A DNA stretch of 64,000 nt from contig JAUSND010000015.1 of the NCBI GenBank assembly GCA_030646295.1, positions 1-64,000 on the forward strand. Reading direction: 5' to 3'. The notes under the pieces were generated by a model. The model ran no database searches. It was not told the DNA's origin and was given only the letters and a program-made list of their open reading frames with translations. Shown one piece after another: positions 15,525 to 24,618 of this stretch. This DNA is from Moraxellaceae bacterium (lineage in GTDB: Bacteria > Pseudomonadota > Gammaproteobacteria > Pseudomonadales > Moraxellaceae). The first letter of the stretch is position 1; each line of letters starts with the position of its first letter. Position numbers and translations under genes: made by a program.

Positions 15525-17081
15525 TTACGCCGGCGCAGATGAGCGGATCAGGTGATCAAATGCGCCAAGTGACGCCTTCGCACCATCACCCATGGCGATG
15601 ATGATCTGCTTGAACGGCACCGTGGTGACGTCACCGGCAGCAAACACACCCGGTACACTGGTCTGCCCACGCGCATCCACTTCGATCTCGCCACGGTTGC
15701 TCAGTCCGACCGTGCCCTTGAGCCAGTCGGTGTTGGGCACCAGGCCGATCTGCACGAACACCCCGGCCAGATCCAGACGGAACATCTCGTTCGTGTTGCG
15801 ATCCTTGTAGGAAAGCCCGTTCATCTTCTCGCCGTCACCATGCACTTCGGTGGTCTGTGCCGACACAATCACGCTGACATTGGTCAGGCTGTAGAGCTTT
15901 TTCTGCAGCACGGCATCGGCACGCAACTGGCTGTCGAACTCGATCAGCGTCACATGCTCCACCACACCGGCCAGATCAATCGCCGCTTCCACACCAGAAT
16001 TGCCACCGCCGATCACCGCCACGCGCTTGCCCTTGAACAGGGGGCCGTCACAGTGCGGGCAGTAGGCCACACCCTTGCCGCGGTATTCCTTCTCGCCGGG
16101 CACATTCATTTCCCTCCAGCGCGCACCGGTGGCAATCAGCACCGTCTTGCTGCGCAGGATGGCACCATTGGCCAACTGCACTTCGTTGATGGCGCCGGGA
16201 ACCAGCTTCACGCCACGCTGGTTGTTCATGATGTCCACGTCATAGGACTTCACATGCTGCTCAAGGCCGGCGGCCAGTTTCGGGCCATCGGTTTCTTTCA
16301 CGGAAATGAAATTCTCGATCGCCATGGTGTCCAGCACCTGGCCACCAAAGCGTTCGGCCACCACACCGGTACGGATGCCCTTGCGTGCGGCGTAAATGGC
16401 CGCTGCCGCGCCGGCCGGGCCACCGCCCACCACGAGCACATCAAACACCTCTTTCGCGTTCAGCTTCACCGCATCACGCTCGGCAGCGCCGGTGTCGACC
16501 TTGGCGAGGATTTCTTCCACCGTCATGCGGCCATTGCCAAACAGTTCGCCATTAACAAACACGCTGGGCACGGCCATGATCTGGCGTTCGTTCACTTCAT
16601 CCTGGAACAGTGCGCCATCAATCATGGTACAGCGCACGCCCGGGTTGTACGCCGCCATCAGGTTGAGTGCCTGCACGACATCCGGGCAGTTGTGGCAGCT
16701 CAGCGAGATGTAGACTTCAAAACTGAATTCGCCCTGCAGATTCTTTATCTGCTCAAGCACATCCGCCTCGACCTTGGGCGGGTAGCCACCCACCTGCAAC
16801 AGCGCAAGGACGAGGGAGGTAAATTCGTGCCCCATGGGCAGTCCGGCAAAGCGCACACCGGTGTCTTCACCAATGCGGTTCACCGCAAACGACGGCTTGC
16901 GCACGGCAGCCGCGTTGTCTTCGCGCAGCGATATCTTGTCGCTTTGCGCAATAATGTCATTCAGCAGCGCCATCATTTCGGCAGATGCCGCAGAGTCATC
17001 GACAGTGGCCACCAGCTCGATCGGGTTGACGAGCCGTTCCAGGTAAGCCTTCAGCTGGGTTTTGAGATTGTCGTCAAGCAT
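15525..17081 (-). CDS. ahpF: Alkyl hydroperoxide reductase subunit F, 518 aa
   Basis: AhpF is the flavoprotein that passes electrons from NADH to AhpC. The N-terminal tandem thioredoxin-fold domain holds SCHNC (Cys129, Cys132). The thioredoxin-reductase-like part has [19 protein letters not shown] for FAD, the active-site YCPHC, the NAD-binding [15 protein letters not shown] and the C-terminal [15 protein letters not shown]. Length is normal for AhpF. The ATG at 17081 follows AAAGGTGA. It is downstream of ahpC with a 131-bp gap, so it is probably co-expressed under the OxyR-like site. Confidence 0.97.
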   Translation of the reverse strand: MLDDNLKTQLKAYLERLVNPIELVATVDDSAASAEMMALLNDIIAQSDKISLREDNAAAVRKPSFAVNRIGEDTGVRFAGLPMGHEFTSLVLALLQVGGYPPKVEADVLEQIKNLQGEFSFEVYISLSCHNCPDVVQALNLMAAYNPGVRCTMIDGALFQDEVNERQIMAVPSVFVNGELFGNGRMTVEEILAKVDTGAAERDAVKLNAKEVFDVLVVGGGPAGAAAAIYAARKGIRTGVVAERFGGQVLDTMAIENFISVKETDGPKLAAGLEQHVKSYDVDIMNNQRGVKLVPGAINEVQLANGAILRSKTVLIATGARWREMNVPGEKEYRGKGVAYCPHCDGPLFKGKRVAVIGGGNSGVEAAIDLAGVVEHVTLIEFDSQLRADAVLQKKLYSLTNVSVIVSAQTTEVHGDGEKMNGLSYKDRNTNEMFRLDLAGVFVQIGLVPNTDWLKGTVGLSNRGEIEVDARGQTSVPGVFAAGDVTTVPFKQIIIAMGDGAKASLGAFDHLIRSSAPA

Positions 17082-17212
17082 GGTCAATCACCTTTCGATA
17101 AACAATATTCGGGGAAGCCCCGGCGCTTGTGGCGCCGGCAGCCGGAAAAAACCGGGTGGATTTTTTCAGAATCCTTCGCCCTGCCGACAACGGCAGGGCG
17201 AAGGCAGAACGA

Positions 17213-17776
17213 TCAGATCTTGCCGACCAGATCCAGGGACGGAGCAATGGTCTTGGCGCCTTCGTTCCACTTGGCCGGGCATACCTGGCCTGGGTGGCTG
17301 GCAACGTACTGGGCAGCCTTCAGCTTGCGCAGGGTTTCCTTCACGTCACGGGCGATGGCGTTGTCATGCACTTCCATCGTCTTGATTTCGCCAGCAGGAT
17401 TGATGACGAACGTACCGCGCAGGGCCAGACCTTCTTCAGGAATGTGCACGCCAAACGCGTTGGTCAGTGCATGGGTGGGGTCACCCACCAGCGGGAACTG
17501 GGCCTTGCCGACAGCAGGCGACGTTTCGTGCCACACCTTGTGCGAGAAATGGGTGTCGGTGGTGACGATATACACTTCCGCACCAGCCTTCTGGAACTCG
17601 GCATAGTGTTCAGCGGCATCTTCCACTTCGGTCGGGCAGTTGAAGGTGAAGGCGGCCGGCATGAAGATCAGCACGGACCACTTGCCCATCAGCGACTGCT
17701 CGGTGACTTCGATGAACTTGCCGTTATGGAAAGCCTGCGCCTTGAACGGCTGAACAACGGTATTGATGAGGGACAT
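17213..17776 (-). CDS. ahpC: Alkyl hydroperoxide reductase subunit C (peroxiredoxin), 187 aa
   Basis: This typical 2-Cys peroxiredoxin has the peroxidatic Cys47 in FTFNCPTEVEDAAEHY and the resolving Cys166 in GQVCPAKW. It reduces H2O2 and organic peroxides and is recycled by AhpF, encoded next. An SD (AAGGAG) precedes the ATG. Upstream is a promoter-like region with an OxyR-type operator, which fits peroxide induction. Full length and no missing residue. Confidence 0.98.
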   Translation of the reverse strand: MSLINTVVQPFKAQAFHNGKFIEVTEQSLMGKWSVLIFMPAAFTFNCPTEVEDAAEHYAEFQKAGAEVYIVTTDTHFSHKVWHETSPAVGKAQFPLVGDPTHALTNAFGVHIPEEGLALRGTFVINPAGEIKTMEVHDNAIARDVKETLRKLKAAQYVASHPGQVCPAKWNEGAKTIAPSLDLVGKI

Positions 17777-17904
17777 GAATTGCTCCTTGGGTTGATGTGT
17801 ATAAAGAAAAGCTTGATGTGCAAAAGGTTGATGGTAACAAGCCCGGTTCAGGGGCCCGGTGCAAGCGATGGGAGAATACTAGGACAAGATTACCCATATA
17901 TGAA

Positions 17905-17941
17905 ATATATTATATAAATATAGTTGATAGTCGCCAGCTAT
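17905..17941 (-). promoter_or_regulatory. OxyR-like operator and promoter region of ahpC
   Basis: On the minus strand ATAG-N7-CTAT-N7-ATTT-N7-ATAT occurs with exact 7-bp spacing, matching the OxyR consensus ATAG-N7-CTAT-N7-ATAG-N7-CTAT at the two left elements fully and at the others partly. Immediately downstream TTCATA and TAGTAT are 17 bp apart and could be the -35 and -10 of ahpC. The stretch is strikingly AT-rich compared with its surroundings. Confidence 0.7.
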
Positions 17942-17953
17942 ATAAAGCTGCTC

Positions 17954-18943
17954 CTACAGGCGCCGCAGGACAGGCTCATCCATGTGCCGGCTCTGCTCTT
18001 CCAGCTCCGCCACATGCTGCTGCCAGTAGCTGTCCGTGTTGAACCAGGGAAAGTGCATGGGAAAGGCCGGGTCGTGCCAGCGCCGGGCCAGCCAGCCGGC
18101 ATAATGCGCCATGCGCAGGGCGCGCAAAGGCTCAATGAACGCCAGCTCACGGTTGTCGAACGCGTCAAACATCTCATAGCCGTCGAGCAGCTCCGACAGC
18201 TGCATTTCGCGCTCATGCGCCGTACCGGCCAGCAGCATCCAGAGATCCTGCACGGCCGGGGCAGACTGGCAATCATCAAAGTCCACCATCCAGGGACCGT
18301 CGTCGCGGGTCCAGATGATGTTGCCGGGATGGCAGTCACCCTGGGTACGGATACGTGAGGCCGACTCCAGACCGCTGCGGCGGATCTTGTCGCGCAGGGC
18401 GGCGATTACGGCCAGGTAGCGGCTGCGTAATGCCTCCGGCAGGAAGCCCTGCGCCGTTACCGCCTCGGCAGGCTGGTCCAGAAACCGCTCCACGGTGAGT
18501 GCCGGGCGCTCGACAAAGGGCTGACGCCGGCCAATCGCATGCAGCCGACCCAGCAGCATGCCGATACGGTGCAACTGTTCGGGATCACCCGGCTCTGGCG
18601 CCTGCCCGCCCTTGCGGGTGAACAGGGCAAAACGGTAGCTCTCGAAGGTGAACAGGGTTTCGCCATTGGCATCGGCCAGCGGTGCCACCACCGGCAGCTC
18701 GGCAGCGGCCAGCTCGCGCGTGAACACATGCTCCTCGCGCAGTTGCGCGTCAGTCCAGCGCTCAGGACGGTAGAACTTGGCAACGATGGGCGTTTCATCC
18801 TCGATGCCTACCTGATAGACACGATTCTCGTAGCTGTTGAGCGCCAGTACGCGGGCATCACTCAGCCGCCCCGTGCTCTCCACCGCCTGTATCACCAGGT
18901 CCGGGGAAAGCCGGGCATACACTTCAATCGAGGAATCAGTCAT
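17954..18943 (-). CDS. srkA: Stress response Ser/Thr protein kinase (YihE-like), 329 aa
   Basis: The sequence fits the SrkA/YihE family of APH-fold kinases: VAKFYRPERWTDAQLREEH in the N-lobe, the catalytic loop TQGDCHPGNIIW and the metal-binding MVDFDDC. In E. coli SrkA protects against oxidative and envelope stress, which suits its position just upstream of the ahpC regulatory region and in the same direction. Length is the family norm. The gene ends about 13 bp from the OxyR-like site, so read-through into ahpC is possible. Confidence 0.92.
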   Translation of the reverse strand: MTDSSIEVYARLSPDLVIQAVESTGRLSDARVLALNSYENRVYQVGIEDETPIVAKFYRPERWTDAQLREEHVFTRELAAAELPVVAPLADANGETLFTFESYRFALFTRKGGQAPEPGDPEQLHRIGMLLGRLHAIGRRQPFVERPALTVERFLDQPAEAVTAQGFLPEALRSRYLAVIAALRDKIRRSGLESASRIRTQGDCHPGNIIWTRDDGPWMVDFDDCQSAPAVQDLWMLLAGTAHEREMQLSELLDGYEMFDAFDNRELAFIEPLRALRMAHYAGWLARRWHDPAFPMHFPWFNTDSYWQQHVAELEEQSRHMDEPVLRRL

Positions 18944-19047
18944 GGCAACGCATCAGGAATCGTGGGCCGCCATGATGCCACAGCCAGCCAATGCTGATGT
19001 GACTGGACGTAACACGACCAGGATCAGGGCCGGGTCAGGCGCAGCAC

Positions 19048-20289
19048 CTAGCGCACACTGCTGCAAAAACCGTTCTCGCCGCCCAGCGCCGATGCCGGCA
19101 GGTTGCTGCGGCACGCCCAGCTCACCGTCATGCCGCTGTGCTTTGGCTTGAGACGCAGGTATCCACGCGGATAAACCTTTGCCGACAGCGAGATAATGAT
19201 TTCGCCTTCCTGCCCCAGTGCCACCTCATCCACCAGATCCGCCTGACGCAAGTCCGTTCCCGCGGGCACGACGGCATTGATATCTGTTGGCCAGCGCTCA
19301 TTCTGCAGGTACTCCTCAACCACCAGCGTCTTCACCGGCATCACCAGCACCAGCGCCTGTGCCACACGCGGCTGCAGGGTGAAGCGTGCCATCAGCGAAT
19401 CAATCATGCCGGAGAAAGACGATGCATCCGGCATGGCAGATACCGCTTCTTTCGTGACAGGTGCCCGCAGGGCCTTGCCCAGTGCGGGATAGCCGGAAAG
19501 ATTGCGCGTTGCATGCCGTGCCGACTCGTGCATGACATTCCACAGGCTGGTCGGGCTTTGCCACTCCATGAACGCCCCTTCCGTTTCAAATACGGTCACT
19601 GGTTTCTTGCCGCCTGCCGCCCAGAGTTGCCAGCGGATTTTCATCCAGGTGCCGGCACGTTCGCCCGATACCTGAATCAGACGGGGAATATCGCTCTGCC
19701 TGATCTGCATGCCGGTATACTTTGGTGCACACACCAGCACGTTGACGGCAAGCACCTGCGGCACCAGACGCAATGCACCACTGCCCGCGAGTTCCTGCCA
19801 ACGCGACTCCGTTGCAGCCACTTCCACATCGTAGCCTTGCGTCGACAACACGGCGGCCATGCTTTCCGCGAGATAACGGCGATTGCCGTCCATGAAAATG
19901 GAGCCCGGCCCCTGCAGGTCATGCCACTGCAGTGCCGTGGGATTAATGCAGTCTGCCGCGACATACAGCTTGCCCAGCTCTTTGCCCTGCCCTGCCGGAG
20001 AAGCCTTCAGTGCCGAATAATCCGGCAGCGCCAGCGCCAGCGGCAACAATTTTCCTGCTGGCAGCGCTGCCGGACGGTAATTCGTCACAGGCGGCAATGA
20101 TGGCGCCGTCCTCAGTGCACGGCTGTTGTCGACAGCAGACTGTGCCGGCGCAGTATCAGAAAAATGCACACGGCCGCTTGCATCCGTCCACTGGTACAGA
20201 CGCTTCTCGGCATGCGCTACTGATGCAGCCAGCGCAGTCGCCAGAGCCAGCACTGCGCCAACCCCGGTACGCCGGATATTCATGTGCAT
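19048..20289 (-). CDS. Exported DUF4124-domain protein, 413 aa
   Basis: A signal peptide (GVGAVLALATALAASVAHA) precedes a DUF4124 module (KRLYQWTDASGRVHFSDTAPA). The remaining 330 residues are not recognised; they contain strand-rich text and a few Cys. Several in-frame starts exist (GTG 20307, ATG 20301, 20289, 20283). The ATG at 20289 is taken because GAGGA lies about 12 bp upstream, but this is uncertain. The same N-terminal module occurs in the protease-like protein at 10478-11317. Likely periplasmic. Confidence 0.75.
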   Translation of the reverse strand: MHMNIRRTGVGAVLALATALAASVAHAEKRLYQWTDASGRVHFSDTAPAQSAVDNSRALRTAPSLPPVTNYRPAALPAGKLLPLALALPDYSALKASPAGQGKELGKLYVAADCINPTALQWHDLQGPGSIFMDGNRRYLAESMAAVLSTQGYDVEVAATESRWQELAGSGALRLVPQVLAVNVLVCAPKYTGMQIRQSDIPRLIQVSGERAGTWMKIRWQLWAAGGKKPVTVFETEGAFMEWQSPTSLWNVMHESARHATRNLSGYPALGKALRAPVTKEAVSAMPDASSFSGMIDSLMARFTLQPRVAQALVLVMPVKTLVVEEYLQNERWPTDINAVVPAGTDLRQADLVDEVALGQEGEIIISLSAKVYPRGYLRLKPKHSGMTVSWACRSNLPASALGGENGFCSSVR

Positions 20290-20312
20290 GACAGACAGCA
20301 TCCTCACCGGCC

Positions 20313-21017
20313 TCAGGCCTTTTTCGGATAAAGTTTTTCGTCAAACTCGCTCATTTTCGGAAACACCAGTGGCGTGGCCGTCTGCAACTGCGCCAGCCAG
20401 CCTTTGTAATCCTGCATGATCTGCTCGCGCGCTTCCGGCTTGAGGTAGGGAACGTGATAGCCGGGGAAAAACGGCAGCACATCCATGCCGACATACGCCA
20501 GGGTGCCTCGCAACAAGGGGCGCAGCATCAGTTCAAGCTCGCCATGAATCGCGTCTGGGCCAAACATGTGGTCACGACCACCCAGCGTAAAACTGAGCGC
20601 AACCTTCTTGCCCCTGAGTCCACCCTGGTCATAAAAGCGCATGCCGCCATAGCACACGCCCGAAATCAGCACACGATCAATCCAGCCCTTCAGCATGGCC
20701 GGCACGGAGAACCAGTAGACCGGAAAATTGAAAATGACGAGGTCGGCCTGCTTCAGCTTTTCGACTTCCGCTGCAATATCAGGCGCAATCGTACCGGCCT
20801 CATACGAGTAACGCTGCTCCAGCGCATACACCAGATAGTCCGGATTCTTGCGCGAACCAAAATCGTCTGCCGATGCCACCGGATTCCAGTTCATGGCATA
20901 GAGGTCCGACACCACCACCTCATGACCGGCACGCGTCAGTTCTTCTACCGCCGTTTTCATCATTGACGCGGTGAACGATTGGGATTCGGGATGGGCGTGG
21001 ACAATCAGGACATTCAT
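20313..21017 (-). CDS. NAD(P)H:quinone oxidoreductase, flavodoxin-like fold, 234 aa
   Basis: It starts MNVLIVHAHPESQSFTASMM, the phosphate-binding loop of the Flavodoxin_2 (DT-diaphorase/KefF/MdaB) family, and contains FNFPVYWFSVPAMLKGWIDR and SFTLGG..DHMFGPD, both near the FMN and quinone sites. It should reduce quinones by two electrons using NAD(P)H and so avoid semiquinone formation. It lies just upstream of the DUF4124 gene on the same strand with a short gap, so the two may be co-transcribed. Confidence 0.88.
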   Translation of the reverse strand: MNVLIVHAHPESQSFTASMMKTAVEELTRAGHEVVVSDLYAMNWNPVASADDFGSRKNPDYLVYALEQRYSYEAGTIAPDIAAEVEKLKQADLVIFNFPVYWFSVPAMLKGWIDRVLISGVCYGGMRFYDQGGLRGKKVALSFTLGGRDHMFGPDAIHGELELMLRPLLRGTLAYVGMDVLPFFPGYHVPYLKPEAREQIMQDYKGWLAQLQTATPLVFPKMSEFDEKLYPKKA

Positions 21018-21208
21018 GCAAAGGGCCTCAATACGATCAAAAGCAAAGGCCGGACTTTAGCAAGCAAGGCCACCCGATGCATATGTCCGCCCGGGCCAAC
21101 CGGCCATTACAGGCCGTCCCGGCCCAAAATGCCGGTAGATGGGCCCCGCCACACATTCCCTGTCTGCCTGCACAGTGCTAAAAAGGGTGACTTTTCCGGG
21201 AGCACGCC

Positions 21209-22084
21209 ATGACCTACACCACCCTCGATTACCGTGTTGACGACGGCATCCTCACCCTCACCCTCAACCGTCCCGACCAGCTCAATGCCTTCACGGTGGA
21301 AATGGCGGATGAACTCGAACATGCGTTTCATCGCGCCAGCGAGGATGACGAGGTGAAGGCCATTGTCGTGACCGGCGCCGGCCGTGCCTTTTGTGCCGGC
21401 ATGGACCTGTCGGTCCCCGGCAATGTGTTCGGGCTGGATGAAAGTGTGCAACCCACCATGACCGACATGCATGAACACCTCACCGAGGCACCGTTCCAGC
21501 GCGGCGTGCGCGACACCGGCGGCCGCGTCACGCTCAGCATCTTTGAATGCAAGAAACCGGTGATCGGCGCCATCAATGGTGCGGCCGTCGGTATCGGCGC
21601 CACCATGACGCTGGCCATGGACATTCGCATCGCTTCCGAAAAAGCCCGCATCGGTTTTGTCTTCGGCAAGATTGCCGTGGCGCCGGAGGCCTGCTCAACG
21701 TGGTTCCTGCCGCGCATTGTCGGCATCCAGCAGGCACTGGAGTGGGTCTACAGCGCCGACATCCTCACCGCCGAGGAGGCGTTGCGCGGCCGTCTGGTCA
21801 AGGCCGTGGTAGCGCCGGAAAAACTGATGGAAGAGGCCTACGCCCTCGCCCGCAAGTTCGTCACGCACCGCTCGCCGGTCTCCACCGCCCTGATCCGCCA
21901 GATGATGTATCGCAACAGTGCCCAGCCGCACCCGCGCGAGGCGCACAAGGTCGAATCGCTGTCCATGTTCTACACCAGCATTGGCGACGGCAAGGAAGGC
22001 GTGAAGTCCTTTCTGGAAAAGCGCGATCCGGCCTATACCGGCAAGGCCAGCGCCATGCCGGACTTCTATCCCTGGTGGGAGTGA
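21209..22084 (+). CDS. Enoyl-CoA hydratase/isomerase (crotonase) family protein, 291 aa
   Basis: Crotonase-fold motifs are clear: LTLNRPDQLNAFT, GAGRAFCAGMDL, KKPVIGAINGAAVGIGATMTLAMDIRIAS and FVFGKIAVAPEACSTWFLPRIVG. The first catalytic Glu of classical enoyl-CoA hydratase appears shifted (Phe at that position and Glu in APEA), while the second (ALEWVYS) is conserved, so the exact reaction is open. It acts on acyl-CoA in the cytoplasm. GGGAGCACGCC precedes the ATG. No other beta-oxidation gene is adjacent. Confidence 0.88.
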   Translation: MTYTTLDYRVDDGILTLTLNRPDQLNAFTVEMADELEHAFHRASEDDEVKAIVVTGAGRAFCAGMDLSVPGNVFGLDESVQPTMTDMHEHLTEAPFQRGVRDTGGRVTLSIFECKKPVIGAINGAAVGIGATMTLAMDIRIASEKARIGFVFGKIAVAPEACSTWFLPRIVGIQQALEWVYSADILTAEEALRGRLVKAVVAPEKLMEEAYALARKFVTHRSPVSTALIRQMMYRNSAQPHPREAHKVESLSMFYTSIGDGKEGVKSFLEKRDPAYTGKASAMPDFYPWWE

Positions 22085-22099
22085 CACACAACGGTTGAA

Positions 22100-22140
22100 C
22101 CTGTCCGGTACATCGGCTCTACTGCAGCGTACCGGACAGG
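22100..22140. repeat. 12-bp perfect inverted repeat
   Basis: CCTGTCCGGTAC (22100-22111) and GTACCGGACAGG (22129-22140) are exact reverse complements around a 17-bp loop. It lies between the crotonase stop codon and the next start at 22152. It lacks a T-run, so it may be an attenuator-type stem or a regulator site. Confidence 0.6.
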
Positions 22141-22151
22141 ACGACCACCTG

Positions 22152-23147
22152 ATGATTTTGCCTTGCCCAGTCCTGCTGCGACTGCTCCCGCTCATTGCCA
22201 TCACCGTTTTGCTGACGCATGCACCGTGCACCAGCGCAGCTGACGCACCCGTCAGCCAGGCTGCACCCGCCGCAGAATCAGCCGACGCACAGACCAGCGC
22301 ACACACAGAATTCCTGTGGGAACTTGATCCCTACTACTCCAGCATCGGACTTGAAATTCCGCTCAGCCGTGACGCCTTGCCGGACGGAGAACAGCTGCGT
22401 GAAATACAGGTATATCGCGAGCTGTTCCGGCAGTCACTGCGCCCGCGCATCATGATGCTGGAGGGCAGCGTGTATCCCCTGCCCGCTGCCGGCGCCTGGC
22501 TCAAGTCAAACCATCCGGATGTCTATGATGATTTTGATGTCGGCCATCTGGGCGACAATCAGCTGAATGTACTCGACGGCATTACCGCAGGCTTTCAGGA
22601 GCCCTGGGCCATGTCCGTCTTTGTGGGCTCCGCCATGCGGTTCTCGCGCAAGGAAGAAGCCGCCGACACCCGCAATCGCGCCTACATGGGCTATCTGGTG
22701 TCCGCCGGAAAAAAGCATATCCGCAACAACACCCTGATTGACGATGACTGGTGGGAATTCGAGTGGAAGCTCAAGGGCGAGCGCAACCTGAATGACGAGG
22801 AACTGAGCTGGAGCTTCCGCGCCGGCATCAAGAATCATGGCAACCCCGACATTGTCGATGTCGCCTTTGTCGGCTTGCGCCGCAGCAATCTGGATTTTGA
22901 CGGACCGTTACTCGGCATTGTTGCCAATTCCAACATCGAGCTACTGACCGAGGTTGACCAGCACAGCATGCGCTTCCTGCGTCAGGAACTGACGATTGGC
23001 AAAAAGTTTCCGTTGCCCCGGCAGCGCTTTGCCCTGAGCCTGGATGTCGGTTTCATTTACGAAGATGAAGCCAAGTACAGGGGCGCGCTGGTCGACCCGG
23101 ACGCCGATGCCTTTACACTGGTGTTCCGGCCCAATATTGCCTTCTGA
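22152..23147 (+). CDS. Putative outer-membrane beta-barrel protein, 331 aa
   Basis: A signal peptide (about 1-29, ending CTSAADA) is followed by an Ala-rich linker and a region of alternating hydrophobic strands with frequent W, Y and F at edges (WWEFEWKLKGE, LSWSFRAGIKN). The C-terminal strand TLVFRPNIAF ends in Phe, as needed for BAM-dependent insertion. It is likely a 10- to 12-strand barrel. The family was not recognised; the size is close to phospholipase A1 (PldA)-like barrels, but no catalytic HxS motif was found. Confidence 0.65.
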   Translation: MILPCPVLLRLLPLIAITVLLTHAPCTSAADAPVSQAAPAAESADAQTSAHTEFLWELDPYYSSIGLEIPLSRDALPDGEQLREIQVYRELFRQSLRPRIMMLEGSVYPLPAAGAWLKSNHPDVYDDFDVGHLGDNQLNVLDGITAGFQEPWAMSVFVGSAMRFSRKEEAADTRNRAYMGYLVSAGKKHIRNNTLIDDDWWEFEWKLKGERNLNDEELSWSFRAGIKNHGNPDIVDVAFVGLRRSNLDFDGPLLGIVANSNIELLTEVDQHSMRFLRQELTIGKKFPLPRQRFALSLDVGFIYEDEAKYRGALVDPDADAFTLVFRPNIAF

Positions 23148-23240
23148 GAGGCCATCCGGGTTGCCCCCGGTCAGTCTGACCACTTTCTATTGCACGCCTG
23201 CCACACCACAATGCAGCCACTACCGTTGCAAGGACTTGTC

Positions 23241-24104
23241 ATGCCCACGCCCCAGACCGGCATTCTCGCCCCGCTACCGCCGCTCGCACGCTCACTGTTT
23301 TTTGCCCTGAACCCTGCGACCGATCCGCGACCGGCCCTGCAAGCACTTGCCGCCATCACGGATGGCAGCCGGCTGGTGATCGGCATTGGCCCCACACTCG
23401 CCACTGCCCTCAACGCCGACATTGCCGGCCTGCATCCACTGGAGCCGATTACCGCCCATGGCCTGAGCATTCCCTCCACTCCGCGCGCACTCTGGTGCTG
23501 GTTGCGCGGCACGGACCGCGGCGAACTGCTGAATCACTCACGCCAGATCGAAGCCCTGCTGTCACCAGCCTTCCGGCTGGAGCAGACGCTCGACACCTTC
23601 CTGCACCGTCATGGCCGCGACCTCACCGGCTATGAAGACGGCACCGAAAATCCGGAAGGGGATGCTGCCGTTACCACGGCCTTCACCAGCACCGGCACCA
23701 GTCTCGTTGCCATCCAGCAATGGACGCACGATTTTTCTGCTTTCGACGCATTGTCCTCCGATGAGCAGGACAATATTGTCGGCCGCCGCCGCGATGACAA
23801 CGAAGAACTGGACGATGCGCCCGCATCCGCCCATGTCAAACGCACGGCACAGGAAGGCTTCGCCCCGGAAGCATTTGTATGGCGCCGCTCCATGTCCTGG
23901 GCAGAAGGACAAAATGGCGGCCTGCTGTTTGCCGCCTTTGGTCATTCGCTGCGCGCCTTCGAAGTACAGATGCGGCGTATGGCCGGACTGGATGACGGCA
24001 TCATTGACGGCCTGTTCCGCATCAGCCAGCCCGTCACCGGTGACAGCTTCTGGTGCCCCGCCATCCGGAACAGTCACCCCGATCTTTCGCCGCTTGGCTT
24101 GTAG
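23241..24104 (+). CDS. DyP-type heme peroxidase, 287 aa
   Basis: The dye-decolorising peroxidase signature GxxDG is present as GYEDGTENP with distal Asp133, and His198 in SAHVKR is the likely proximal heme ligand. GLLFAAFGHSLRAFEVQMRRM near the C-terminus is also family-typical. There is no Tat signal, so this is a cytoplasmic or encapsulin-type form; no encapsulin gene is in the window. It oxidises organic substrates with H2O2. The ATG at 23241 follows AAGGACTTGTC. Confidence 0.92.
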   Translation: MPTPQTGILAPLPPLARSLFFALNPATDPRPALQALAAITDGSRLVIGIGPTLATALNADIAGLHPLEPITAHGLSIPSTPRALWCWLRGTDRGELLNHSRQIEALLSPAFRLEQTLDTFLHRHGRDLTGYEDGTENPEGDAAVTTAFTSTGTSLVAIQQWTHDFSAFDALSSDEQDNIVGRRRDDNEELDDAPASAHVKRTAQEGFAPEAFVWRRSMSWAEGQNGGLLFAAFGHSLRAFEVQMRRMAGLDDGIIDGLFRISQPVTGDSFWCPAIRNSHPDLSPLGL

Positions 24105-24125
24105 CAAGCCCGGCGACCACCACGG

Positions 24126-24605
24126 ATGCCCGTTGTGAACAACTGGACGATTGCCCCGCTGAGTGAACATGCCGCGCTGATTCCCCTGCTGGCAACACTA
24201 CATCAGGCGCAATGGCAGGACCTGCATCCGCGCATGAGTGTCAGCGCATGGGAGGCAGAGTTTTCCTGGCATATGACGGCTGCCATACCAGCAACACTTG
24301 TTGCCGTGGACGAGCATGGCGAATTGCTCGGCTCCGCCAGTCTGGTGCACGACGACATGGACGGTCTGGTGCAACTTTCGCCATGGCTGGCTAATGTACT
24401 GGTACTGCCCGCGGCCCGGGGACAAGGCGTCGGCGCCGCCCTGATTGATGCCATTACCAGGATCGCCTGCGCACAGGGCCATGCACGACTTTACCTCTTT
24501 ACTACAGACCGGACGGACTTCTATCTGCAACGCAACTGGGCGCATCTGGAAGACCGCATTCACCACGGCAAAACCGTTTCCCTCATGCACAGAAACCTTG
24601 CATGA
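24126..24605 (+). CDS. GNAT-family N-acetyltransferase, 159 aa
   Basis: The GNAT acetyl-CoA site is visible as LANVLVLPAARGQGVGAALIDAI, matching motif A (V..P..RGxGxG/A). A beta-bulge strand LGSASLVHDDMD precedes it, and LYLFTTDRTDFYLQRNWA follows, as in the family. The acceptor is unknown. It starts 21 bp after the DyP peroxidase gene and is probably in the same transcript. Confidence 0.88.
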   Translation: MPVVNNWTIAPLSEHAALIPLLATLHQAQWQDLHPRMSVSAWEAEFSWHMTAAIPATLVAVDEHGELLGSASLVHDDMDGLVQLSPWLANVLVLPAARGQGVGAALIDAITRIACAQGHARLYLFTTDRTDFYLQRNWAHLEDRIHHGKTVSLMHRNLA

Positions 24606-24618
24606 ACAGGAGCCTTGC

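Noticed and set aside
15840-17606. 588-codon frame opposite to ahpF and ahpC
   Set aside because: It covers two well supported genes and its His/Arg-rich text has no domain character, typical of a GC-rich antisense frame.
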